From Tranzscheliella williamsii (taxonomy: Eukaryota > Basidiomycota > Ustilaginomycetes > Ustilaginales > Ustilaginaceae): a DNA stretch of 64,000 nucleotides. Where the stretch lies: assembly GCA_023212725.1 (NCBI GenBank), contig JALBYF010000015.1, forward strand, positions 62,001-126,000, read 5' to 3'. Numbering within the stretch: position 1 is the first letter of the stretch; each line of letters opens with the position of its first letter. Below the pieces are notes generated by a model. That model saw nothing but the letters and a program-made list of their open reading frames with translations. It was not told the DNA's origin and did no database searches. Below, in pieces: positions 1 through 11,450 of this stretch. The position numbers and the translations under genes are program-made.

Positions 1-2945
1 GCGACGACGTGGGAGAAGAGTGTCGACCAAAAATGCCTGTTAAGAGCGGTAGAGGCTGAACAGGGAAGATGGCGGAGTGGTGGTGGCGTGGAAATGGGGG
101 CGAAGGTGATGGCAAGGGTGATTGATGGTCACGATGCCAGAAACTTGAACTGTCCAGATTCCTCGTAACGGTTGGATGGCTCAGCAGACAGAAATGTGTA
201 AGAGTAATGAATTCGCGGTTTGGGCCAACTTCAAAAAATCACTCAGCAGAGGCAGCACTCTGAGCACAGACGCAGCGAGCGGGAGCGCAAAAGGGAAAGA
301 GAAAGAGAAAGAAAGAGCGACTGGACTCACAAACGTCGCGTCTCCATCGCCCAAAACGGTTGGGTCGGATCACAATTCATCTGTATGGGTGATTTCCCCA
401 TTTCCCAAAACTCACTTGGGCCAGCCCGGTCAAATACACCTCCTGGAAATCATGTATAGAATCAAGGTCAAAGCCACAGCTACGACGTGTAGTATCTCCG
501 ATAACACATACGGCAGGCAGCTAACAAGCCCTCGCCGCCTTTTTGACGTGTGGTAGATAACATGCCTCTACGCTCTTGTACAAAAGCACCTTGCATGAGC
601 ATTTGGGCGCGTTGAGATGTTCTATGAGCTCAAGTCAAAGACCAAAAGACCAGGCTTTGCAGTCACGTTACTAGGTCAAGCGCGCAGTAGACAGGGGTGG
701 CAAGGCCCTCCTCCATACGATCACCCGTGCTGGTGTGGAGCCAACATCGGCGAGTTGTACCGGTGTGAGTTGTCGAAAGAGCAGGCAAAGGCCTGCAATG
801 GAGCCACGGATGTCCTTACTTGAAACATCAGCTGGGATGCTAATCGCCAACTCGTTCCCAAAATTGTGGTTTCAGGAATTGATGGGGTGGGCGCACGGTC
901 GGACCAATCTCGATAACCGCTGCAGACCTCAGATCGGCGATCTACCTCGACCATGTGTAGGCCAAAACCACCTCTGACTTCGGATGTTATGTCGTCCAGA
1001 TGTCAGTTGACACGTGCCGGTGGGGCCGTTGCCAAGCCTCGGCCTCGTGCGCCTCGTTGGGTCGGCATCCGGAGGCTTGTAGAGGCTCTTGGCATCTTAT
1101 TTGCCGCCCAGAGGACGACGGCATGGTCGGAAATTGGTGCCGGGCATCGGCCAAGGTCTCGGCATAGCATGCACCCCAAGCAAGTCCGGGCGGCAAAGGC
1201 GCGCGTGTCCAAGCGTCATTCCAGCCTTGTGGCAGTGTTGCGAAACGCGCGATCCAATCACACAAATTCACCTTGTGATTGCAAGCCTTTTCAAGTACTG
1301 TTCAGCTGCTGCGCAGACCCTGCATAATAAAATTGAAGTACCCGTGCTTTTCTATTTCCTAGCCTTTAATGATCAGTTGTGTATTATATTCCACGAGCGA
1401 AGCCAGGCGCCCGAGGAATCACCTCTCAAATCTGATTTTTGAACCGTTTTTTAGACTTGGTTTCCATGGTTTCCTTTCTACAATATGGAACCTACGATAA
1501 ATCGTACTGTGCCATCTGGAATGGGCTTTCAATTTGGGTATGTGCTCGAGAAGCAAGGTCATTCTCAAGGTCCAGAGAAGGGGGCAAGGGGAAACAAGGT
1601 TGAGACGATGGAAACGCGGACTCAATCGAGCCACAGCAAGCGTCTTTCAGCAGGCACGCGATAGACGGCAACCAAGACCTGAAACGAGCGTTGGATGGAA
1701 TACTCATGAGTTGTACTGTGACTGCACTTCCGTTTTTGGGCTGGATCTTTTTATGGATGGGAGCCGCCTTCTGCAGCCACAAACAAGGCGCGGACGATTC
1801 TAATGACCGCTCTGTCCGCATTCAAACCGCAATCATGTAGTACTATGACTCTGACAGTAGCCTTATAGCCGATCGATACACTTGGCATTCGTACATGCAA
1901 ATGCTTTCTAGATGCAGATCGTGGGCCGAGTGAGCCAATCTCCTGTATCTCAGAAAGTAAAGGCCGATTTCCGAAGCAACCTGAGTACCGCCGTGACATT
2001 GCACACTTTGCTCATAGCGGCACTGCTTGCGCTTGGCTACTCATCACAACAACACACTGACGCAGAGGCTGTCTCATCAAGCGGCAGGAACAGACCAGCC
2101 ATCACCGAGTCATTTGCATCGCACAGCGGTAGTACCAATCGGCGGCTCACATCGATCCAAGTCATCTTGACCGTTGGCCGCCACAAAGTCATACAGATGT
2201 GCACAGCCACACTCTAGCCTGACTCGACCGTGCCGTGCTGTGTGCCTGTCGCCGTACAAGCGTCTTTCTTTCCCGTAAGTGCCTACCTCCCCGAAACACC
2301 CGCATTCCCATGAGAGGATGGAGCGCTCGGTTCCACATACTTCTCCTCGCTCGGCAGCATCGTCCGCATCGCTGCAGATTTCAGCAGCGGCAACGGTAGC
2401 TCAAGATAATCAGCATTGCAGAGCATCCGTTCCCAGCCTATCCTGCACCCTGCGTGCACAGCAGCCTGTCAATGCAGCGCTTCAGCATCGCCTCTTCTCT
2501 TCCGCCTTTGGCTTCTCACGCCGTGTGGGGAGGATCTCATCTGTCAACGCTACTCCTAGCGCACAATCCGAGGCAGCTTTGATTATTACCGGGTCGCCGT
2601 CCGCCCGTGTTCTGCTCTGGCCCGCTACACAGCAGTGCTTCACCTGGGTATCCCTTCTCCCCGGACCCATCCACTGCCTCTCCACCGACTGCTCTCTGTC
2701 AACTCTCCCGTTATAGATACTGGTCTAGCGGATCAGCTGCGAAATACCTCACTCGTCCCGGATAGTCCCTGAGGACGTTCACACCATCCTAAACAGCTAG
2801 GAACTGCCCATACTCTTCATCGACACTCCATCTGCTGCTGTCGCTACTGCTAGATGCGTGCTGCCGTGCCAAGCGCGATCCTTCACATTGAACCACATCT
2901 ATCAGACGAGATTACCATCTCTACCTTCTAACAAGACTGATCCTG
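1..2945. other. Intergenic / promoter region, no supportable gene
   Basis: About 2.9 kb before the Crz1-like gene. The open frames here are short, start at arbitrary methionines, show no domain, and overlap one another on both strands. A small GAAA-rich purine patch lies near 285-318. From about 2220 to 2945 the plus strand becomes rich in C and T, which looks like a long pyrimidine-rich leader or promoter for the gene starting at 2946. I see no tRNA or rRNA. Confidence 0.6.
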
Positions 2946-4871
2946 ATGTCTTTGCCTTCTCATTCGCGTCTTTCACGTTTGCAGATCGATACCCCGCTCA
3001 CTCCTGATTCGGACGTTGAAACGCTGCTTGACTTTGGCTCACCATCTCCGACCGCCGATTCGAGGGATTCGTCGTTGCTCATCTCGCCCACAGAAACACT
3101 TGGCGAATTCGACCCGGTCCCAACCCTTCTTGGTGCCGCCCTTCGGAAGCAGGAGAATTTCGCTTACCTTGAACGCATTTCGACAGTGCTGTCTGCTGAT
3201 CTAAACTCCTTCAATCTTCTCGACATTGGTGGCACGGAAGCATTCTACAAAAGCAACGCCGGTCGCTTGGTTCATTCTTCCGGGGCACACGACACTTCTC
3301 CGACACTCGTTACCGCCAAAGAGATGCAGTCCGGCAATTCCCCATACCAGCAGAATGATTCTAGCTATCCGGCGGAAGCCTTCTACGACCCCTCCTCCGC
3401 CGATGGCTATGGAGCACCTGTAAACAACAGCTTCCTCAGTGCTTCCACTGCATTGTCTGGTCCGGGCACGACATTCGCATCGGCTTCGACATCTCCTGCA
3501 CCTGTGATACATCTGGACCAGTCGCATCTCATGCGAGAACCGGATCTGGAGCCAAGTCCACTTTCCAGTCCCCATCTGTCCTCGATTTCACCTCATTCCC
3601 ATCACCGCACAGCGTCGCAAGGCTCTGAGGCAAGTCAAAGCTTCCGCTCCGACCCTAACATTGCAAATGCACTTGGCCAGTTGGGTCAAATATCCCTGGA
3701 CGAGGACAGCCGTTATCCATCGGTTTTTGACGAGAATCTCGAAACTGCTTCGTCGCACTCGTTCTATTCACAGCAGAATAGCCCCAGTTTCCATGCATCT
3801 GCAGACGCCTACAGCACCTTGTCCCGCGTCTCTTCCGGCAATGACAGCAGGGAAAGTGCAAATGCAGCAGCAGAGTCGCCGTCTCAGTCCTGTTCGGTTG
3901 CGCCGCTAAGCTTGGGAATTCCTTCCCTGAGCGTTTCGGGTTCAGAGACCGCAATGGCCTACACTTCTGCTGGCCCTACAGCTGACTCCGGCATGCCAGA
4001 CATCAATGTGATGGCACCGTCGCCATCGACCCCTAAGGCTGCTGAAGGTCAAGGACGAGATGGAGGTTTCCAGGATATCCTCGCGCAACTGGCGGCTTCT
4101 CAGCATATGACTTCAGGCCTTGATCCCATCCAAGAGAGGATCACATCACCGGGTTCATGGCTTCAGTCGAATCAACAGGGACTCAATCAGGACCCTCTCA
4201 GTTACATCAACACAAACGCCGATTCATCTGGTTCCTTTCGCACCTCCTTTTCCACGACCCAGCAGAGTCCATGGCCCATGACTTCGCCATTGGAGCCCAC
4301 TTCCGGGCGCCATCATAACAAAGGACAGCTTATCCCTGACGGATACAGCGCAGAACCCACGCAGATGCTTTCATCGCTAGCAGGCGGTCCGCAAAGGACT
4401 GATGCTACCCATGCTCCCGGACAATGGTCTAGCCAAGCAAAACGGCAGGATTCTTACGATAAGATTCGACAGTTCCTTCGTCTAGATGTGGATATGGGCT
4501 TTCAGAGCAGTCTGAGAAACGAGTCTCCGACCATGGCTTCCTTTCGCAAACGAGCCAACTCCGATATAGGCCCAAGATCGCCTGTCGTCGCTGGCGGCTC
4601 TGCATTCGACTGGTCCCTTCCTCTGGCTCTGCATGACACCGCGAAAGCGGATGGTACGAACGATTGGGAAGCCTTGAAAGGCAAGCTGGACACGCATGGG
4701 CCCTTACCTGTCCACGGCACGTTTGTAAATCCGACAACGACCACAGTGCAAACCGCCAATGTCTCACAGACCAATACGATGGATCCTTCCCTCCTTACCG
4801 GCTCTGTTCAACATCAGCAACAGCAGCTCCTCCAGCAGCAACAAAGACAGGAACAGGGGCCACAACAATAT

Positions 4872-4906
<35 letters not shown>

Positions 4907-6182
4907 ACACTCACATCAACAGCAGCAGCCATCACATCCATATTCTCAAACACAACCTCCACCAATACAACTACAACAACAACAGCAACAGCAGCAGCAG
5001 CATTATCCTGATCTATATAGCCACTTGCAGAATCATCAGCAAGTTCAGCAACCAATCTTCCAGTTCAGTGATAATGCGGACTTAGCAGGTGGCAGCCCCG
5101 CAGCGTTCCCTGGCTCGGCGTCGGGCGATTTCAACACGCAGTGGAGATTCCCCTGCGATAGCGGGCAGGGCCAAGGGGCGGTGGGTCGCGCTAAGGTGCG
5201 CCGCACAAGCAGCACACGATCGGGCGCTGCTGCGGGTCATCACCACAGAGTGACGCACTCGGAGGATCTTTCGCGCAGTCGGATGTATCAAGGGAATGAC
5301 GAGGACTTTTTGGAGCGGATCACGGCCCCAGATGGCGGCCTGGCGCCTCCTGCGACGGGTCGCAGTGTTTCGTCCAACAGTGGCTTCAATGGCAACGCAC
5401 AGTCGGTTTCTGGATCCGCAAGGGTTCACCCTTATCGGATGAGCCACGACAGGCATCATTCGTTCAGCTCGAGCACATCGAACAGTGATACAGGCTCTCT
5501 ATCTCCGCTGCCGCAGATGGCGGGCATGCCGGTCGATCTCAGCAGTCATGGCGTCATGTACTCGCCATCTGCGCTGCCACCATATGGGAGTTTCAGCTCC
5601 GCAGGCCGTGCCGCTTCCATCTCGAGTGCTGCCTCCGGGAGCTCATCAATGATAGGAGGCCCGGCGGTGCCGATGGTGACGAGTCAAGCAACGCAGGTAG
5701 CGTCTGCCTCGCGGAGGAAGGCGGAGGCACTGTTCGCCTGCCCGATCCCGGGCTGCGGTTCTACCTTTACACGGCAGTACAACTTGCGTGGACATCTGCG
5801 GTCGCACGCCGACGAGCGGCCGTACAAGTGCGACTGGCCGGGTTGTGACAAAAGCTTTGCCCGTTCGCATGACTGCAAGCGCCACCAAAACCTTCATCTC
5901 AACATCAAGCCGCACACCTGCGAGCAATGTGGCAAGACGTTTGCGCGTCTGGACGCGCTCAACCGACATCACAAGACCGACACGGGCGGATGCTTGACCA
6001 AATCGGAAGAAGAAAGCCAGTCCAACTCGACAGCCTCGTTTTCTGAAGGCTCCGAATCGGCTTCGCGGACAGGCTACGAGATGGCGGTCAAGTCGGAAGA
6101 TGGGCGAAGTCTGCCCCCAGAATCAGCAGGCGCCCAAGAAGCTTCCCCGCCTGCCAAGGGCTTTGGTGGGCATGTGTTGTAA
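2946..6182 (+). CDS. CRZ1: Crz1-type C2H2 zinc-finger transcription factor
   Basis: Single-exon gene, 1078 aa. The C-terminus holds three zinc fingers at about residues 932-1016: two C-x4-C-x12-H-x3-H fingers and a third that starts CEQCGKTFARLDAL and ends with a cysteine (C2HC). The FTRQYNLRGHLRSH, ARSHDCKRH and ARLDALNRH signatures match the calcineurin-responsive Crz1 family, which enters the nucleus on dephosphorylation and activates calcium, wall and ion-stress genes. The rest is Ser/Pro/Gln-rich and low complexity, with poly-Gln near residues 640-690. PVIHLD at residues 186-191 fits the loose PxIxIT calcineurin-docking pattern. The ATG at 2946 is the first in this frame after a pyrimidine-rich leader. 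The family call is strong; direct orthology to CRZ1 is an inference from the fingers. Confidence 0.82.
4872..4901 (+). repeat. CAG trinucleotide run in the Crz1-like gene
   Basis: Ten consecutive CAG codons encode part of a poly-glutamine stretch. More CAG/CAA-rich sequence follows to about 5002. The run is in frame and likely to vary in length between strains. Confidence 0.9.
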
Positions 6183-7886
6183 TTTTCCGCTGGCCCGGTA
6201 TCTGCGCAACACCTTGTACAAGGACGTTTCCCTCGCTCCATGTCCAGGCGGCCCTTTCTGTTTCGAGTATGCTCAGCCGTGCTCCCAATATCGGCTTTTG
6301 CCTAAGTCAATTCCTGGTGCGGCTGTACGATCGCTTGTTCTGTTCTCACCCGCTCTATTGTTGACGCTTTTGGACGCCTTTTGTTACGGATCTCCGGCCA
6401 TCCTTTAATCGAGTTCGCGTGGAGGTAGCGTTGCCCGTCGAGCCCAAGGCGCTGGGCGGGTGAGGCTCCTCCCCTTTGTACCTTATCCGCTCGCACATGA
6501 GAGAAGTCGGCCGCGCTGGCAAGCTCCATGCGTGCTAACAAACTGCGCTGTCAGCGACGTGACGATATCTCGGCCGGGACGACGCACGTGTAACTGCGAG
6601 GGAGAAAATTTCCGAAAGCGTGCATATGAAAGCGAAGAGAGTCGGTATAAGCGGATCGACGTAGAGCGGTGACGCGAGGGAGCCGCACCGCCTCTGCCGT
6701 GGCTAGCACCGCTTGGACCGACGCTGCCCTGTTCGCGCGCCGAGCACCAGGGATCCTCTTTTTGCTTCCGCTTCGGGTTGCCATATACTGGCAGCTGTGC
6801 CTGCTGATGGCTTGGGGAGGAGCACCGGCTGCGTAACCCCCACGGCCACCACCACGTCTATAGTGGCACGCGGAGTCAGCGTCCAAGCAAGGCACAAGAT
6901 TGCCGGCCAGGCGTCTAAGCAGAGGCCGCCCAGCCGGATCCAGCACACCCAAAATTGATTACGATCGGATTGCACTTTGAATTCCACCGCGTCGGCACAG
7001 TGTCGCCTTGCGCGGCGTTTGAAAGCGTGCCACTCCACCTCTCCGATTGCACCTCATACCAAAATTAGCATTTTCATGGACGAGCAGATAGCAAGCACAC
7101 AGTAGTAGGTACTGCTACTGCGACTGTGACTGCAAGCGAATGGGCATATTGTGATTGTAATCGTGCTTGTGATTGTGACTGCCATCGTGATACTGATTGT
7201 GGTTGTGATGTGATTGTGATTGTCGATGTGCTGTGATGTGATTGCGATTAGTTGGTGTTTTGTGATTTGTGATTGACCGTGATGCGTGTGATTATGCAGA
7301 TCTCCCTATCGGACCTCGGCCGCTTTTCTGGATAGGCGCGGGTTGCCGCTGGCCCGGTCAGTCAACGTTGCGCAGCAGCAAAGCCCCTTATCCGCTCACT
7401 ACCATCATCACCTCACAGCGCTTGCGTCACTCATAGCATCCTCGTCCCTACCATTGCACCAGACGAAGCACAGCACCCTACCGCGTAGTCCAGAAACCGC
7501 ATCACCAACGCAACACCAACGCAACACCAACGCAAAGCGAGTCGGCCACCGCCTCTGCTTGACCAGATCCACCACGCGCTGGCACCAACGCCTTTCTCTC
7601 GTCTCTAGCCCGGCAGGACGCTTGAGCTTAGCTCGACACCACTTTCGCTGCGGTCTTGTACCTCTATTTTCATTCAAGGCCACAACCCATAGCGACGTTC
7701 AGCATGATTTCCGCGTTGTTGTAACCGGCTCAAACACGCACTCGAACGCCTCTAGATCCACGGCGCTGTCGCTTGTCACCGGTAGTCATCCGCGTCTCTC
7801 GTCCTCTAACGTGGGATTCAGCAGCTACGCACCTCATTTTCCCGCCCGATCCCGACACATCCGGACGGCCAATCGAGCTGGATACC
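6183..7886. other. Intergenic region between Crz1-like and GNAT genes
   Basis: 1.7 kb with no supportable gene. It holds the 3' end of the Crz1-like transcript, a degenerate TGTGAT repeat tract (about 7130-7292), and the presumed promoter and leader of the GNAT gene. An open frame covers 7343-8275 but is only a shadow of the GNAT reading frame. Confidence 0.6.
7130..7292 (+). repeat. Degenerate TGTGAT/TGATTG tandem tract
   Basis: The plus strand repeats TGTGAT, TGTGAC and CGTGAT words for about 160 bases with strong G/T bias and almost no interruption. It is a degenerate hexanucleotide minisatellite about 600 bases before the GNAT start codon. No coding function is apparent. Confidence 0.75.
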
Positions 7887-10800
7887 ATGTCGCTCCACGC
7901 CGACGCCACGCTGCAGGACCAGATGGCAGGGCCTTCGCGGCCTCGCTTCCAGGGTTGGCTCACCATGGCGCCCGACATCGACCCAGCCCCAGGTCCAGCC
8001 CGCGCCCCTGCCTCTGCTCCAGCCCCTTTGCCGCCTGTTGCCTCGTCTTCCGTACAGCTCACAGCAGAGGCCGGCAAATCGCCTCCGCACTCCGCGTCCG
8101 CTTGCGCCGAATCATTGTCCGCGTCGACGCATGCTTTTGGCTTCGTCGGCCAACAATTGCAGGTGCCCCGGAGAAAGAAGCGTCGCGCAACATTTCAGGT
8201 TGGATCTCCTGGCCTCGAGGACGACGAGCGTGCTCGCCACAGTGCTGCGAGCAGCAGCAGCACCAGCAGCAGTAGTCCTAAGTCGTCGCGATCCGACTCT
8301 GACGAGGGCGATTTTGACGTCCGCGCTTCCTTCGCACCCTTCCCGTCATATAACAAAGCCAAGGCGTTGCCGCCCGTGTCGGCCAACGAAGGTTCGCAGG
8401 AGTATCAACAGGAGCAAGAAAACACCGGCCTCTCCTTTGCCGGGCGCAGATGGATGGGCAAGACAGTGCATGCCGTCGAACAGGAATTGGAGGCTCTTCG
8501 AGACGAAAAGTTATTGAGCCATGCGCCTGACGCTACCTACCTCGCTTCCAGATTAGAGGGCCTGAGGCGCAATCTGGAAATCGAAGAGAGAAGGCCAAAC
8601 TATATCGAATACGCGGAAGACTTTGTCACCGACAGTAAAGCTACGTCGCCGAACGCGTCGGTTGCTGGTAACTACCCGTACCAGCGCACATCGGTCGAGC
8701 CAGAGGTCCCAGCGCTGGCACACCGTCCTGTCTCCAACGCGTCTTCGGTCAGTCTGGTTGAGGGAGAGACTCCTCACGAGCTCGGGTTTGAGCCGGTCGC
8801 AGACCGACCTTCCGACACGGTCGCTATCCACGACACCACAGAGGTGCGCATGCCCACCTCTGCCTCTTTCGTCAGTCCGGACAGCAAGCGGATCGCAGCA
8901 GCGCGTGCTGCAGCGCTGGATTCCAGGTTCGAGATCCGGCCTCTTCGTCGCAGCGATCTCGAGCAGGTACGCGAGCTGCACGCCTCGAATGGCGAATCTG
9001 ACCCGGTAAGTACCACACTGGCGGCCTTGCGACTAGCATGCCCACATCCGTCGCCCGTTTTTACAACGACGGGCAGTCCTGTCGTCGCGACGCTCTCATC
9101 GTCGGTAGAGAGCGCCTGTTGCTTTGCGGAGCCAGGCGAACACCAAGTGGGCGCCCTCGCGCCGCGTGCACGCGCGCTGAGCATCACTGCTCCCGCCGCC
9201 ACGCTAGCGCCCCCTCTCTTCCGCGGCTTGACGACCGACACGCCGCCGCGCCTCGCTACTTGATGTCTTTGCCGCAGCCACTTTTTTCCCCGGTCTTCCG
9301 CTCTGGTCATCGTATCCGCGCATGTCTGTCATTTCCTTTGGTTGGTGGTTCTCCGTGGCACATAGTCATTAGCCTCGCGTTTCTGCTCTATTCAAGATCT
9401 GCGCCTTGCACACACTCCAAGTCCTCGGCCTGCGGCCTTGGTAATGCCTTCTTGCTGCCCTCGTGTAAGCCCAAGCGCAACGCAACTTTCTCACCCGTCT
9501 GGAACCGAGCGCCGCCAGCGCCGAAGAAACGTGCGACGGGCAGCAGATGTGCAGAGTCCTGCTTTCTGGGTGCCAGATGAAACGCGACACGTATATGCGC
9601 CGCCTAGTGCAAGCGCCAAGCGAGCGAACAACGACAAGGAGGGAAGCGCAGCCCCAGAACCAGCGGATTACTAACGGAATAGGACCCAGAAAGATCCACC
9701 GGCAATGCGCTGGCTTCCGGAGTGTTCGGCGAGGGGAGAAAAGGCAGCGCTGCAGCAGGCAAGGTGTCATTGCTAGCCACTTTTTTGTTTTTGTCTTTGT
9801 CGCCGTAGTCGGTGGGGAGTCATCGATAAGGACCGCCGCAAGGAACGTACGCTGTCGTGGCGCGTCCATTTCGGCGAAAATGCAGTTTCCGCCGTTCTGA
9901 CTTTTGGCTACGCTTCGCGCTCGCGCCTTATCAGCGACCGCATCTCCTCGGCCTTTGTCTGCTTGCTCGTACGGCTCACGTTCCTTGCCTGGCAGTACAG
10001 GGCCAAGGCGCGCCGAGATGGGCTCGGCAATCTCTTGCGCTCCAGCGGCGAGAGCTTTTAGATTCCCGCTGACCGGCGGGTACCATCCCCACACTTGGCA
10101 TGCAGCTGCTTCTCGAACCCGCCTCGGCCTTGATCTCGACGCATCTGGTCTTTCGGTCTCGACCTGATTTGTGCGGCTAGGAGTTGGCAACTGACCGCTC
10201 GCTTTTTGCCGTGTCGCTTGTTCGCATCGTACAGACGCCCGACCAAGCGGAGACGTACGCATCCACCACGTCGTTCCTGCTGCGCCTGCTTGTCGACGAC
10301 CGGCATATCTGCCTCGTAGCTGTGGCCAAGCCGCTCCCCGAGCCGGCCGCGCCGCTGCCCGCCGCCTCGGAGCTGGTCGCGCCGTTCGCCTCCGCGCGAG
10401 TGTCCGACCCCGCGCAGGACAAGCACCAGGACGAAAACGAGGACGGCGACGGCGACGAGGACGGGATGGGGTCGACGTCTACGTTGTCGGGGAGTCCGGG
10501 GGTGGGCGCGGCGCTGGGGGGTGGGTGGGATGGGCGGCTGTACAACACGCCAGCGACGTCGGTGTTTTCAGAGGATGCGGGGGGGAGCGGGAAGGGGGTT
10601 GGGGTGGTGGGGTTGGCCGGGCCGACGGGGGAGGTGGGGGGCGTGCGGCGGGGGGGGGGATGTGAGGTGGTGGGGGTTGCGTCTGCGCAGGTGAGCGTCG
10701 CGGGGGGAGGGGCGCAGTGGGGCGGGGGGGGTGCGGCGGTAGAGGTGCACGTGCTGACGCTTGCCGTGCGCCGCGGCGAGCGCGCCCAGGGGCTGGGAGG

Positions 10801-11089
10801 CCGCCTGCTGCGCGCGCTGACCGACACGGGCCTCGCCACCGCCCGCCGCCTCGCCACCACCGCCGCCCCCGCCCCCTTCCTCGCGCGCACCTACCTCGAA
10901 GTCCACCCCGCCAACACCCCCGCCCTCGCCCTCTACCACGCCCACGGCTTCCACACCCCCCCGCCCCCCGCAGACATCCGCCCCGCCTTCTACCGCGGCG
11001 ACCACCGCATCCCCCCCGCCCTCCGCGCCTCCCCCGGCGGCACAGACGCCCGCGTCCTCCACCGCTTCGACCTGCCTCGACACTCCTAG
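7887..11089 (+). CDS. GNAT-family N-acetyltransferase, two exons
   Basis: Exons 7887-9005 and 10235-11089 join in phase 0 to give 657 aa. Exon 1 ends at GTAAGT (9006). The preferred acceptor is CAG at 10232-10234, preceded by a CTGAC branch-like site at 10191 and a pyrimidine-rich stretch; an alternative acceptor at 10179-10180 also keeps frame. The N-terminal 330 residues are disordered, Ser-rich, and carry a basic RRKKRR nuclear-localisation-like patch. The GNAT fold begins at FEIRPLRRSDLEQV in exon 1. It resumes in exon 2 with FLLRLLVDD, the RxxGxG acetyl-CoA loop (ERAQGLGGRLL), and YLEVHPANTPALALY, resembling Naa50/Naa60-like enzymes. A Gly/Asp-rich insertion of about 100 residues separates the early and late strands. 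The substrate is unknown. The first in-frame ATG is 7887; the frame is open further upstream but has no ATG. Confidence 0.72.
9006..10234 (+). other. Large intron of the GNAT gene (about 1.2 kb)
   Basis: GTAAGT donor at 9006, CAG acceptor at 10232-10234, 1229 bp. Other introns in the window are 71-173 bp, except that of eL39. Nothing inside is convincingly coding; the 297-codon minus-strand frame shows no domain. An unrecognised small exon inside cannot be excluded. Confidence 0.6.
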
Positions 11090-11450
11090 CCCCTGCCACC
11101 TCGCACACCGACATGATACTTAAGACACTCGCTAATCTAGACTCGTCTCCTTGCTACCATCGTATCGTACGACCGTGCTGCTCTCGACATCCTACTCTCG
11201 CGCGCCGCTCACAGCCACAGGGCCACAGAAGTACAGTAGAACGAGAAGCATGGGTTGCGATGGGTGTGAGTAGCGGGGAACCATGTGTTAGGTCGCAAGG
11301 GCCGCGATGTATGTGTACATTTTGGAGGGCACGGGGTGCGGGGTCAGGCGGGATGCAGGGACCGCCCACGGCGCAGCAGGCAGGCCGAGGCGTGACGAGG
11401 GAGGGGGCAGGGCGCCGGGCGCCGGGCGCCAAAGGAGCACGCTTGCAAGC
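11090..11450. other. Convergent 3' intergenic region
   Basis: 361 bp between the stop codons of the GNAT gene (+) and eL39 (-). It presumably holds both 3' UTRs. No gene or clear repeat is seen. Confidence 0.7.

Noticed and set aside
9369..10262. 297-codon minus-strand frame within the GNAT intron
   Set aside because: No recognisable domain and Arg/Ala-rich composition; a nested gene cannot be supported without transcripts.
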